A stretch of DNA of 64,000 nucleotides from positions 21,695,764 to 21,759,763 of the forward strand of contig NC_135789.1 in the NCBI RefSeq assembly GCF_051106095.1, in the 5' to 3' direction. The notes beneath the pieces were generated by a model. The model saw only the letters and a list, made by a program, of their open reading frames with translations. It made no database searches and was not told the DNA's origin. The position numbers and the translations under genes are program-made. The stretch's first letter is position 1. Every line of letters begins with the position of its first letter. Positions 18,101 to 42,372 of the stretch are shown here, piece after piece. The stretch comes from Pogona vitticeps (lineage: Eukaryota; Chordata; Lepidosauria; Squamata; Agamidae).

Positions 18101-21100
18101 ATCCCAAAGGCTCTGACTCATGGTGATATAGGAAGGAAGAGGCTCTGCAGCCATTTGAGAACGCTGTACACAAATGTTACGAATCTTTTCATGTTAAAAA
18201 AAGCCAAACGATAACCCTGCATGAAATGAACTGGGGTGGAGGGAGAGGTTTGGGAGGGCCTTGGGCATGGAGTCTGACAGATATGCTCATCCCCAGCCGA
18301 AAGAGACCCATCAGGAGGGGTGCACATGCATCTGAGGTCCACATGACCCCTTCCCCTGCCAGTTTGCGGTTCATAAAAACATGGAACCTCAAGCTGAACA
18401 GAAGATGGCCACCTTGGTCACAATGAGGAGGAAGGCCCCCCCCTCGCTCCTCTTACTCGAGGCATCCAGAAGATCTTTTGAGTCCGGAGGTAATGGTAGG
18501 ACCGGGTGAACCGCTGGTAGCCGCCTCTCAGGACCAGAACCGGAAAGCGGGTGAGTCGCTGCATGACCCGGGCGCAACGAGCTGCAGATCCTTCCTTAGC
18601 ATCTAGAAAACAGAGAGCGCATTTTGAGAGGCAGAGCTTGGTCCTGCGTGCAAGAGAGGCCCCCTTGAGAGAAATCTGTGGCTGTTCCAGAGGTGCCTGC
18701 TTGTAGAATTGGCCCCACTGAATCCATCAGATCTGTGATTTATTTCTGTTTATAGTAGGGACCCCTCATCTGCAGGATCATTATCCTCTGACTCCTTGAC
18801 AATATTAAAAAGTATTGGGGAAAAATTCATTATCTATAAATGATGATTTTACCAGAACTGGCTACTGCTATGTATAGCACCCACTATTAAAATAGCATTC
18901 TGCGTTTTACAGCATCCGGGGGTGGGGGTGGGGAAGAAGCTTGGAATCAATCCCCTGCAGATATGGGAAGTCCTACTGTATTTATTTTGTTTGCTAAGTT
19001 TTTTCACTTGTCTGCCACCTTTCTCCCAATTAAGGAACCCAAGGCAGCTCACGGGTGGTTAAAAAAACAAATGGATAAAAACCACCAGAAATCAGGACAC
19101 TGAAAAACAATTACACATTGATTGCCTTTTTATCGTGCTTTTCCCAAAATCTGAACCTGGAGCCTGCCGCAATCTGATGGAATGCCTTCTCGCCTTATGG
19201 CTGGAGCAGGCAGCTATGAAGGGTTTCTAGCCTGCCCCTGTCCTATTTCCAGCCCCCTTGAACCCGGTGATCTGCATTTCTGGGTTCTGTTTGGGAAATA
19301 GAGGTTTGAAAGTATAACAAGGGAGGCATCTCGTTTAAGCCAGGAACCGCATTCTGGAGGTACGAACCTCCATTCTTCTTTTTTTTAAAAAGTTTCACGG
19401 ATGCAAACGGGGTTAAAGGATACTGGACCCCTCAAGAATAGCCTTTGTGACCAGCCTATTTCCCAGCCTTGTAGTAGAGGAGAGTGAGTGAGCAATGGTG
19501 TTGACATCACACGAACTAGCCAACCAGTGCTGGGTTTTGCTCCAAGCTATCAGAACCACCACCCAGCCATATGGACCTTAAACCAAGATAGAAGCATGAG
19601 CCCTGAATGCAGAGCAAGTGCTTCTGAACTGTATTTTAAGGTCTACAAACAATTCAAGTGGCTTTACTCTTTAGGTCCTTTGGGTTTGCCTTAAGAAAAC
19701 CCTACACGGCTCTCATAGTGAACAAAAAAATAAAGCTTACTATCTTCGGATGATGGCTTTTGTCTCAATCCTGAGATATTCGCTCCTGTGTCATACGCTA
19801 AGAGAAAAGAGACAGATGATAAATAATAAATTTGTTAGCATGTTCTCGCAGGTTTTGTTTTGAAATCCAGATGTGCCTGGTCTATTTTGCACCCTTCTCC
19901 CCTGCCCCAATGGCCAGCTCTCTTCAAGGACCTATCCATACAGCAGGCTGGCTCATCAGCTCAACCAGTAATAACCCCACACACATACTGGGCAAGGTCA
20001 ACCAACATGGTGAGGCTGGCAGGTAGTGAGGGACGGCCACCAAAAGCCCAGTGGGCTACCCCAGCCCCCATTTCCCACCTCCCCCAGGTCACACACACTC
20101 AATTGCTAACCATATGGACTAGAAGAGTGTGTTTGCCTATTTTGAAATGAGAAAAGAGCAATCAGAGGGAGAGTGAAGACCTTATACTAATGATGCCTCT
20201 TATTTTTGCATCATGCCAAAAAATGGCAGAAAGCTCACAAAATACTATATATCTCAGAATATCTTTAAAAACCCCAATAAAGAAAATGACAAAAGCAGCT
20301 GTTCCATCTTATGAACTATCTGTTATATTTTAATGTGAGCTTTGGAATGTTGTCTTTTATTTTGTTTTTGCCTGGGACTTGTCATTGGGTGGGGCATTTG
20401 GAATTCTCTGCTGTAGTTCAGGGGAATCCTAATGCCATCAGCAAATGAGAAACTCCAGGACTACACAGGATGTGGCCACGGCAGTTCACTGAGGTATCAA
20501 ACTCCTGTAACTGTGCAATGCACATAGATTCCTGATGTGAGCCCACAGGTCCTACGATTCTGAACTCCCCGGTCTGCCTAACTGTTATAGGAAGAGGAAG
20601 CATACGTTTTAGGTCTTTATCCACTTCATATAAATCATAATCCATGTCAAAAGCAGCCTCTACAGAGTCAGTTTTCCCATCATACACCACACAGTATCTG
20701 ATGTATTCCAGGTTGACGGATGGAGGAACTAAGTATTTGCCCAGGGGATTCTGCAGTAGTCAAAAAAGAAAAGGAAAAAAAGACAGCATTAATTATCATA
20801 CTAGTTACACTAAATGCCAGTTGAATACAAGCCCTGGCTGTAAAGAAATTCTGCTAGCGTTTTAATCAATGTTAAATGGGGACATAGCCCATGATCTTAG
20901 TGCCAGTCTACCTTCACCTCGCAATCAAGGGGAACCCGCCAAGGAGAAGGTAATGTTTTACAGCTGCTGTGTCCAAGCGACAGCGAGGAAACAGGGGGAG
21001 ATAAGCAACACATCCAGAAAGGTCACTCGCCGTTTTGACTCGTATTGCTGTCATCAAGTGGCTCTCGTTGTACTCTCTCTTTGTGCGAGCATCTGAAAAT

Positions 21101-22211
21101 AACAGTTGTAAAAAGACAGACACGAGGGGGGGGCAGCGCGGAAATCAACTTGCTTTCTACTGAAATCCAGGAGCAACCAGATTTCTCTTTTAATATTCCA
21201 AAAACTTCAATTGTTGTTTTTAAGTAATGAGCGTCACGCACTTGTTTGTTGCATCCGTGCTTACATTTGCAATGTGCCTGGCTCTCCTCCCCCACATTTC
21301 CCATGCCGACAACACCCCTGTGAAGTACGTCAGGCTGAGGGACTGGCTCAAGGTCATCTTGAGCTTCAGGGCTCAGTTTGAACGCAGGCATTCCAACTCC
21401 TAGCTCCAAAGTCTAACCACTGCACCGCACCTCCACCGGTATTTCCACATCGGTCACTGACCTGGCCTCTTGTGAGGCAGACCCTGTGTTGCTTTTCCAT
21501 ATGTGCTCTGTGGTTCAATCTTGATTTGCTATAGTTATCTTGTTTATTGTTATTAAATTGTTTTTTATTGTTATTAAATTGTTTTCTTTTATGCTTTGTA
21601 TTGTACAGTCAGCCAGGCAAAGTGGCCTTGGCAGCCAGATGGGCAGTAAGAAAGTCAATTAAATGAATGAATGAATGAGCATCGAGAGAACTTTGAATGT
21701 GCCAGTCACCAATGCAGAACAATAATCACTGCACGGAAGACAGGAGACTGGGATAAGTGAAGTCCAGCCATTTATGCAAAGCCCAGTTGGTGCTCAGCCT
21801 CCCCTGTTCTTATAACTTCTCCCATTTCCTCTCACAAGGTTTACATCAGAAATATTCTGATTCCAGAGCAGAAGAGCAAAGAAAAGGATCCCTTATAGGA
21901 CACCCTCCTGCTCCTGATGCAAAATGCAAAGAATCAGTGGATAGCTCAGAGCTTTAGGTATCTACCTGCTAAGCCAGAGTTTGGGAGTTCGATTTTATGA
22001 GAATCCTTTAAAAACAGTCGAAGGAACAAATGGTTAGTTGAGTGAGAATCTTGAGCTTTCCCATGTTGTCCATTCCTATAACGATTGTCAACTGTCCCGA
22101 TTACTTACCCAACAAACACAGATAGTTTGGCTCTGCCAGCCGGGACACTGTGGTGGCTTGGTTCAACAAATTGTACAGTTCCGTTGGCTCGCACAGCGTC
22201 ACCCCCGCCAT
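15046..22211 (-). CDS. STYXL1: STYXL1 (MK-STYX) pseudophosphatase, complete CDS
   Basis: Catalytically dead member of the dual-specificity phosphatase family; known in mammals to bind G3BP1 and affect stress granules and mitochondrial apoptosis via PTPMT1. Spliced frame, right to left: 22109-22211, 21031-21092, 20606-20750, 19741-19797, 18457-18602, 17757-17902, 16852-16949, 15333-15442, 15046-15177 (999 nt, 332 residues; human 313). Residues 1-170 form the rhodanese/CDC25-like domain (start [14 protein letters not shown]; later [13 protein letters not shown] and RTQKIFWMP). Residues 172-332 form the phosphatase-like domain. The signature loop reads FSTLGISR (264-271), with Ser265 where active enzymes have the catalytic Cys and Phe264 for His, as in human (FSTQGISR). 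One intron appears to be GC-AG. Its promoter faces MDH2. I saw no AATAAA or ATTAAA on the minus strand between the stop codon and the SINE at 14.76 kb. Confidence 0.95.
15333..15442 (-). CDS. STYXL1: STYXL1 coding exon 8 (dead P-loop)
   Basis: Residues 253-289, [20 protein letters not shown] then [10 protein letters not shown]. This is the signature loop of the phosphatase family with His-Cys replaced by Phe-Ser; Arg271 is kept. Acceptor TTTAG, donor GTAAGT, phase 0. Confidence 0.95.
15443..16851. other. STYXL1 intron 7 (between coding exons 8 and 7)
   Basis: Contains a G16 run (16233-16248) and an RTE-type LINE fragment (16262). The remainder is unrecognised. Confidence 0.7.
16262..16600 (-). 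mobile_element. RTE-type LINE 3' fragment
   Basis: The minus strand gives [20 protein letters not shown], like the SLE-LRLQSFGHLM region of the BovB reverse transcriptase C-terminus at 54.2 kb, but the nucleotide sequence is a different family. Confidence 0.65.
16852..16949 (-). CDS. STYXL1: STYXL1 coding exon 7
   Basis: Residues 220-252, [20 protein letters not shown] then [12 protein letters not shown] (human [20 protein letters not shown]). Acceptor CTTAG, donor GTGAGT. Confidence 0.94.
17095..17265 (-). mobile_element. CR1-like LINE fragment
   Basis: Contains GTGGCAGTGAGTTCCACAG, shared with the fragment at 47935. Typical of CR1 coding sequence read in reverse. Confidence 0.55.
17285..17513 (-). 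mobile_element. tRNA-headed SINE with RTE-like tail
   Basis: The left (3') part GTGCTGTCAAATCAGTTCTG resembles the ends of the RTE-type family. The right part CCTCAACCTCTGGCTCTACA is a tRNA-like head on the minus strand. Confidence 0.6.
17757..17902 (-). CDS. STYXL1: STYXL1 coding exon 6
   Basis: Residues 172-219, [20 protein letters not shown] then [28 protein letters not shown]. Start of the phosphatase-like domain. Acceptor ACAG, donor GTGAGT, phase 2. Confidence 0.95.
18457..18602 (-). CDS. STYXL1: STYXL1 coding exon 5
   Basis: Residues 123-171. [20 protein letters not shown] and [15 protein letters not shown] match human [20 protein letters not shown] and TYHFLRTQKIIWMP. Acceptor CTAG, donor GTAAGA, phase 0. 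End of the rhodanese-like domain. Confidence 0.93.
18753..18978. mobile_element. CAGTAGGACCC-family MITE, both ends present
   Basis: The left end TAGTAGGGACCCCTCATCTG and right end GGGAAGTCCTACTG are inverted and flanked by TA. 226 bp, no coding capacity. Confidence 0.7.
18979..19075 (-). mobile_element. Old LINE tail (minus strand)
   Basis: TATTTATTTTG-rich stretch followed by AACCCAAGGCAGCTCACGGG, a common reptile LINE 3' end read in reverse. Confidence 0.4.
19741..19797 (-). CDS. STYXL1: STYXL1 coding exon 4 (short linker exon)
   Basis: A 57-nt exon for residues 104-122, [19 protein letters not shown]. It has a polypyrimidine tract with TTAG acceptor, a GTAAGC donor, and phases that close with both neighbours. 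It encodes the poorly conserved linker where human has an acidic DDDDDSDSDGDG run, so support is splice signals and frame rather than similarity. Confidence 0.75.
20606..20750 (-). CDS. STYXL1: STYXL1 coding exon 3
   Basis: Residues 56-103, [20 protein letters not shown] (human YLLPESVDLECVKYCVVYD), then an acidic variable stretch ([15 protein letters not shown]). Acceptor CTGCAG, donor GTATGC, phase 1. The 3' boundary is set by phase with exon 4. Confidence 0.85.
21031..21092 (-). CDS. STYXL1: STYXL1 coding exon 2, with GC splice donor
   Basis: Residues 35-55, [20 protein letters not shown] plus T (human SKWEYDESHVITALRVKK). The acceptor is TTTTCAG. The donor that fits the phase and human length is ACG|GCGAGT, a GC donor. 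GTCAAA six bases earlier also keeps phase 0 but is weak and shortens the protein. Confidence 0.85.
21290..21428 (-). mobile_element. MIR-like (CORE) SINE
   Basis: CAACACCCCTGTGAAGTACG, then GGCTCAAGGTCATCTTGAGC and TCTAACCACTGCACCGCAC, i.e. the MIR-like core and a tRNA 5' end in reverse. Confidence 0.6.
21540..21685 (+). mobile_element. Old LINE tail with short (ATGA)n
   Basis: Direct repeat of TTGTTATTAAATTGTTTT, then AGTGGCCTTGGCAGCCAGAT and a short AATG-repeat end. Confidence 0.4.
22109..22211 (-). CDS. STYXL1: STYXL1 coding exon 1 (start codon)
   Basis: Residues 1-34, [20 protein letters not shown] followed by [14 protein letters not shown], close to human [20 protein letters not shown]. 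Donor GTAAGT, phase 1. A 5' UTR exon upstream, or continuous exon sequence, is likely but not resolved. Confidence 0.94.
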
Positions 22212-22873
22212 CACGCCAAACTTCGCTCTGGAGACGGTACTGGATGTGTCGGAAGGTACTCCCCAGTACAGCTGATGATCCTGAGGTTCACGCGTCAGTC
22301 GTAAACAAGCTGTCGATGCTGAAGCCTAGAGTCCGACAGCCCAAGTATTTGGTGTTGTGTAGAAATGTGGATACTGTTGAACCTAAAAAAGGAGAAAAGG
22401 GGAGAATGGTTAGGGAAGCCATGGCCAATAAACCAAATGTCCTAAAACTAACTGAAGTAATCAAACAGACATAGAATTGCAAATGAATAATGCAAGAATT
22501 TGGGAGGAAAAGAAAATATATTTTTTTGGTTTTCGGTGCTTTAAAAAGCCACAAATGCTACTGTGCGTTGATGGTTATTGCTGCTATTGTTCTTTCCCAG
22601 ATCTAATGAGAGAGACCCTGAGTATTCCTGGATGATGCTTAGAGGCTCCAGGCTATAGATATTTTATTTCACATAAAATGTGGATTTTCAGTGCTCTAAG
22701 ATTCTCATGCTATCATTTTAAGAAAAAAAAACTATTAAAATTCATATATAATTTGTGGGACACCATGGTTTAAATGCACCTTTGCATCCCCCTCTGAATG
22801 CACGCAGGTGCATTAGAATAAATGCAGGGCGATGCAAGTCGGATCCGCCCGGGCGTTCTGGTCCAGAACTCCC

Positions 22874-22979
22874 GTTGCTATGACGACCGTGGTTCCTGTT
22901 GCCATGGAGCCTCTGTTAAGTGTTGCCATGGGGATCACGGAGCGCAGTCCCTCCACCATGATTCTGGTTGTTATGACGT
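22874..22979. promoter_or_regulatory. Array of X-box-like half sites
   Basis: GTTGCTATGACGAC at 22874, GTTGCCATGG at 22898, GTTGCCATGG at 22922 and GTTGTTATGACG at 22967. The first three are spaced exactly 24 bp apart; the remaining bases of the 24-mers differ. Confidence 0.55.
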
Positions 22980-23024
22980 TATACCCCGCGCCAACGTTCT
23001 GCTCCACGACAGCCCGGTGGGGTG

Positions 23025-23038
23025 GTTGCTATGGCAAC
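23025..23038. promoter_or_regulatory. RFX X-box GTTGCTATGGCAAC
   Basis: One base off the perfect RFX palindrome GTTGCCATGGCAAC. Four weaker X-box-like units precede it within 150 bp. Confidence 0.7.
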
Positions 23039-23110
23039 GGAGCCCGTTCTCACTCCTTCACTTCTACGGCTCCCCTTTGCTACGGGAGAAGGCTTGGCGG
23101 TAACCAAGGC

Positions 23111-23118
23111 TGACGTCA
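23111..23118. promoter_or_regulatory. CRE palindrome TGACGTCA
   Basis: Complete CREB/ATF site in the STYXL1-side CpG block. Confidence 0.6.
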
Positions 23119-23300
23119 CGGCGGACTCTCGCTCTCGCCATCTCTCGCGATATTATGGCACGGCGGGGCGGGCTCGACCAAAGACGAGCTGCCATCAAGT
23201 GGGCGTGCCTCGGAGCTGAGGTCACTCCGGAGGCATGTTCTCGCGATGCTTTCCCCTCAAACACTCGCGAGATTTGGGGAAAAATCTCTTTTATGACAAT

Positions 23301-23760
23301 AAAATTGCAATTCCGACTTCCTTTCATCCACCTGACATGAAAGGAACTTCATACAGATCTGTTTATTAGGAGCATTATCAGAAGAGCGGCTGCACTGGGT
23401 AACGGGCAAAGGGCCACTCTAGGGAGTCTGGAAGGAGACCTGGGTTCAAACCCTGCAACCTGATTGCTAACTCAGAAGCATCGCTGAAATAGAACAATAA
23501 ACTTTAATTTTAAGACTCTTTAAATATTTATTATATTTACATGTTTCAGTCCCTGTGGCATTCGATCCCGCCCTTTTAGGGCTGCAGAGCTGATTCCAGG
23601 TTCATTCAGAAGGCCCAGCTCTGAAAACCCAGGTCAATACACATATACACGTATATATAGACACGCGGTGTGGTGCAATTATTTTTATCAACACTGAGCG
23701 AGTCCCTCGTCCTTTCCACAGGCGGCGAGACAACACAGTAATTAATTATTAAATGATGTC
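23301..23760. other. Spacer between the STYXL1 and MDH2 promoters
   Basis: AT-richer sequence between two CpG-rich blocks. I recognise no gene, repeat or clear motif here. Confidence 0.5.
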
Positions 23761-23778
23761 ATTATTAAAAATTAAGTG

Positions 23779-23786
23779 ACTTCCGG
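23779..23786 (-). promoter_or_regulatory. ETS/GABP site
   Basis: ACTTCCGG on the plus strand, i.e. CCGGAAGT on minus; it lies 224 bp upstream of the MDH2 start codon. Confidence 0.6.
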
Positions 23787-23837
23787 GCTTTGCCAGGAAA
23801 AGAAGCGTACTGGAGGGGGCGGGGCTGATGTAGCTCA

Positions 23838-23847
23838 TCTCGCGAGA
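23838..23847. promoter_or_regulatory. BANP-type palindrome TCTCGCGAGA (first)
   Basis: Perfect 10-bp palindrome about 165 bp upstream of the MDH2 ATG. Confidence 0.65.
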
Positions 23848-23898
23848 AGACCCGGGAAAAAGGCCCGCAGCGGGCGGGGCCTGCGCGCCTGCCGCAGA

Positions 23899-23908
23899 TC
23901 TCGCGAGA
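23899..23908. promoter_or_regulatory. BANP-type palindrome TCTCGCGAGA (second)
   Basis: Second perfect copy, 61 bp after the first. A further TCTCGCGG lies at 23921. Confidence 0.65.
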
Positions 23909-24009
23909 GGTTGCGCCAACTCTCGCGGTGCCCTCGCTGCCTGGTGGTCGTCGACTGAGGAGAAAGTGCCGCCGCCGCCGCCGCCGCGAGACCTTCCAGA
24001 CGCCCAGCC

Positions 24010-38334
<14,325 letters not shown>

Positions 38335-38491
38335 AGAAGCAACAATGGCAAAAGAGAACTGCAGGCCCCTTAATTTATTTAAGGTTCATCATGTCACTTT
38401 AAAGGCTCCTGGAGGCAAAGCCTGTTTTTTTGCCCAAAAGGGCCTTGGTATTACTTGCCCTATAATCTATCATTTGAAATTCTATTCATCA

Positions 38492-38497
38492 ATTAAA
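38492..38497 (+). promoter_or_regulatory. MDH2: MDH2 polyadenylation signal ATTAAA
   Basis: ATTAAA lies 158 bp after the stop codon, with a GT-rich stretch (38530-38585) downstream as expected for a cleavage element. Cleavage is probably near 38510-38520, giving a short 3' UTR. Confidence 0.75.
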
Positions 38498-38519
38498 AGC
38501 CTCTTATTTTTTTCAGGGT

Positions 38520-39537
38520 ATTCCCTGGGTAACTGGTGTGTGCTCATAGAGTGTGTGCTTGTGCGTGTTTCTCTCTGTGTGTAGAGGTTCACTGGTAAGA
38601 GCAGACTACCCCTCAAATGTCCTGCCTCCCTCGAAACCCCTGTTAGTGTTGCTGTAACGCGAGAAGTGGGGTTAGTTTGACAGGGCCTAACGATGCCAGA
38701 AGTACAGTTGTCCAAAGAGGTACCGTATTGAGAACGACTCTTCTATTCAGCATCATGTCGGGATTGATTTTCCTAAACGGCATCACTTCTGGCTTCCATG
38801 CATGCCTTCCCTGAACCTAAGACAAATCCTGCAGTTCGGGCGGGAGGTGTGACTGGGTTTCTTCCCTTGCTAGATCTGGAGTTTCACTAGAAAGGGGAAT
38901 GTTGTAAAGATGGAGCTGACTTGACATCCCAAAGTAGGACAGTCCAGAAGAAAACTCACACCCTTTAATCTGAGGATTCAAAAAGCTGTCTAGAGTCTTC
39001 ACTCCCTAAGATGAAGGGTTCCTCCCTTTGCAAGCAGTTTCTGGTCTGAATGGAACTCAGCAGACATCTCCCTCCCTCTTCCCTGCTGGCTCTCTTCCTT
39101 CCACTTAAAGACTGTTTCCGTCATTTCCGGTAAGCAACGAAGTACAGACTGCTTGAGAGCTGTGCCCTTTGAGTGATGCTGAGCTCACCAGACAGTTGTC
39201 TATCACACTGCCCTCCCCACATAGTCTTGTCGTAGTTAAGGAATGGCTGTGGTGTTAAGGGTGTTGTTTTTTTTAACACCTTTTTTCCTGGCAGCTGCAG
39301 AAGGGCTCTGGCTGGGATGATGGGTGCTGCCAAAGCAAAGGCCTCGCTCAAGAGCGTGAGTACAGGCTGTGTGCTCTGAACCAGGACGCTTCAGGGGCTG
39401 GAAGGGAATTGTGCCTGACATTACAGCTCAAGCTGTGTTTCTTCCAACCAGCATGGGATTCTGGGAACTGTAGTCAAAAAAAAAATCACTCTGTAAGCTC
39501 TCAGGATCACTAATGTGATCCACCTCACTGTACAGTA
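38520..39537. other. Unrecognised sequence downstream of MDH2
   Basis: Intergenic. Only short low-complexity stretches and one ACTACAG-type motif in reverse (about 39463) are seen; no gene. Confidence 0.6.
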
Positions 39538-40056
39538 CAGTAGGACCCCCCTCATATCCACAAGGAGTCAGTTCCAAGCCTAACTCCATGGATGCTGAAA
39601 AATATGGATCATAGCAAATGCTATTTTAATAGTGAATACTATTTTGACAGTGAATGCTATAATATGGTCTCTGGCCCCTTCTAGCAGCCAGTTCTGATAA
39701 CTTCATATTTTTGTTATTTAGTTGTGTCCAACTCTTCATGACCCCATGGACCAGAACACACCAGGCCCTCCTGTCTTCCACGGCCTCCCAGAGTTGGGTC
39801 AAAGTCATGTTGGTCACTTCGGTGACCCTGTCCAACCATCTCACCCTCTGTCGTCCCCTTCTCCTCCTGCCTTCACACTTTCCTAACATCAGGATCTTTT
39901 CCAAGGAGTCTTCTCATGAGATGGCCAAAGAATTGGAGTCTCAGCTTCAGGATCTGTTCTTCCAGTGAGCACTCAGGGTTGAAACTTCATCTTTTTCTCT
40001 TACCATTTTCAAACGGTGGATAAGTGAATCGGTGGATACAGATCCCACAGATACAA
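39538..40056. mobile_element. CAGTAGGACCC-family MITE split by a BovB fragment
   Basis: The left end CAGTAGGACCCCCCTCATAT follows TA. The right part GTGGATACAGATCCCACAGA is the family's sub-terminal sequence, with the end itself lost. BovB occupies 39713-39982. Confidence 0.65.
39713..39982 (-). mobile_element. BovB LINE 3' fragment inside a MITE
   Basis: The minus strand encodes GRQRVRWLDRVTEVTNMTL, as BovB reverse transcriptase does, and ends GAAGAGTTGGACACAAC. Flanked by AACTTCATATTTTT (39699-39712) and AACTTCATCTTTTT (39983-39996), a 13/14 target duplication. 5'-truncated. Confidence 0.85.
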
Positions 40057-40184
40057 AGGATGTTGTGATTTCATTCAGCTTCACTTGCTTTCTGAAAGTG
40101 TCAGAGGTGGAAGAGTCACTTTAAAATTGTGTTTTTGTCTCCTCAAGAGACCTGACACACCATGCCTCCTGCCCCTCTGTCGCC

Positions 40185-40262
40185 ACACCTCCTGGGCAAC
40201 AACCCTGTGAGGTGGGTTAGGCTTAGCGGCGAGTGGCCCTAGGGCTCCCCGTAAACCCCATG
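40185..40262 (-). mobile_element. Partial MIR-like SINE
   Basis: GGGCAACAACCCTGTGAGGT and GGGTTAGGCTTAGCGG match the family tail. Confidence 0.45.
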
Positions 40263-42372
40263 TCTCAGAAGAGGCTGATCCAGATTTTCTATAGACTGGA
40301 GGGGAGCTCGCTGAATGGATCAGATCCTGCTTTCTCAACTTCCCTTTGTAACAAGCAGGTGATAAGACTGTCCCACCTTCTAGAATTCCCATAATTCCTC
40401 AGCATTACCTTTTTCCATGGCTCTTTTGGTTTTTGAAATCAAACGCTGGGTCCACAAAACATCACATTACAGTTCAGGTTCTGGGGAAGAGGATTTCTGT
40501 GAGTAACAGCACCTCCTTCGTTATTACCAAGTTGCCGTGGGTCACCGCAGCATTTGACATCCTTTTCGCTTACAGCCCCTGACCTAAATATCCCCTTTTC
40601 CTCTCTACAAAATAGCATCAGCCTGTGGGCTGGGTATTGCAGGTGGACTCATCCGTGCATGCCACAACAGGCACCTTCCCAGAACACTAGCGCCACCGCT
40701 GAAATACCACTTTAGAAATCGTACAAAGATGTGCATGCAGGCAGAGACATCTGGAAGAGCCAGCGGATGAAATTCATTTCATGTACCATTCTATACCAGT
40801 ACTGTATTGAAAAGCAAAGCGGTTATCTCCTCCCCTCCCCGACCCCAAAAGGTAAGGCAAATCAAAGATGCTGGAAGCAGTTAATACATTTAGCTAAAAT
40901 CGGTTCAGAATAAATGTTGCTGTTGTTGTAAGAGAGACGAGAAGGGAATGGCAGACAGCCTCTGATGGCATAGCCATCTGATGAGAAATCGGAAGTGCAT
41001 AAACCCAGCATGTTGGCAAAAGCATGCAGGGAGGACAAGATTTTAAAAAGGCAAATCAGTTTGTGGCTTGTATCCAGTTAGTGTTCGTAACTTCTGTAAT
41101 TCCCATAATACTTGGGAAATACCAAGGGAACATGCAGGACAGATGCCCCCTTACCCTGTCATCTCTACTGAGCCACCTCTTTCCAGAGTATTACATATGC
41201 TGTAGTCTGCAGCCATAAGGGCTAGAACCTTGAGTCTTTCTGCTTTCAAATGAAAATGGGACGTCAAGCGAAATTCTACACCCAGGGCTGCCTTTGATGC
41301 TTCTCTGAGTTTGAGAAGTGTCTTCTGCACTCAGTTAAAAGTGCCACTTTTTTAGACAGGTCCTGATGAACTTCTTGCCTTGGGAAAGGCAACTTGTTTG
41401 CATGCTTCCGAGGTCTCTTAAGCAGAGGCCCGGGACATCCTTGCAGCTCATATGGAAGGCTCGTCACTGAGCTGTTTACCAGTTTCCTGTCCTGATAAAA
41501 AAATCTTAGGGGAGGACCAGGTGATGGCACCCCATTGCCAACTGAATATATCCAGAAAGCCAATCAAAGGATTATGGCGATGGTTGTTACACCGTTCTTA
41601 TCCTCAGCCACCTGATGCTCAGGGAAATCTTGCTTCTCAACAGTGACTAGACTGTGCCTTTGCTTGAAATGTGCTTATCCGTCCTTTAAAAGGATCTCAG
41701 CTCTTGGTGTGAAGCTTTTGAATTCCAGTGCTTTAAATGAAGGTGAAAATTTCTCCCCACTTCTCCTTATAAACACGCCACCTGTTTTTATTTCTAAATT
41801 GAAGCCCTTCGAACAATTTAGCCTTCCACCCACCCACACACACAGGAAATTTGTATCTTGAGCTCGCTGACTCAGTGATCGTTCAGATTGTCCCTCGTTG
41901 AGATAGATTTTTGACCCCCGACGGCAATGCTTAATTTTCGATTTAATTCCCACCCTTTGGACAACAACGAATGGCAGAAATGAGTGTTGCAATTGAATTG
42001 CTATGGTAGGTATTCTTCACTCGCATCTAGTATAAGCCTGTATAATTCCTCGTTTCCAGATCACCAAAGACAGAAAAAAACCTGGGTTATAACTTCGTTA
42101 TTATCTACACTTCTACATTGGGTCTTAAGCAGTGGGATCCACACCAGAGACTGGAGTGTTCAAAAACAGGTAAAAACCCAGCTTGGAAGCACTGATTTCC
42201 TTTATGTAACCCATCGTTTAACCCTAGCAGTGACATTATAAAGACTGCCTGGAGTCTGTTTCCCCGAACCAAGAAGCCCCGATGGGATGGGTGTAGCTTT
42301 TCAGTTCCCTCTGCAGGATTTGTAGTGTGTAGATGTTAAGACGGAGTACTGGAAGTTTCTAACTTTCTACAT
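40263..42372. other. Unrecognised intergenic sequence
   Basis: No gene or clear repeat recognised. Confidence 0.5.

Larger units (their letters stand above)
22820..23300 (-). promoter_or_regulatory. STYXL1: STYXL1 CpG-rich promoter region
   Basis: CpG-rich block 0.6-1.1 kb upstream of the STYXL1 start codon. It holds an X-box array, a CRE and three partial or near-complete TCTCGCGAGA motifs (23143-23150, 23239-23246, 23264-23272). The exact transcription start is unknown, and an untranslated first exon is likely. Confidence 0.65.
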
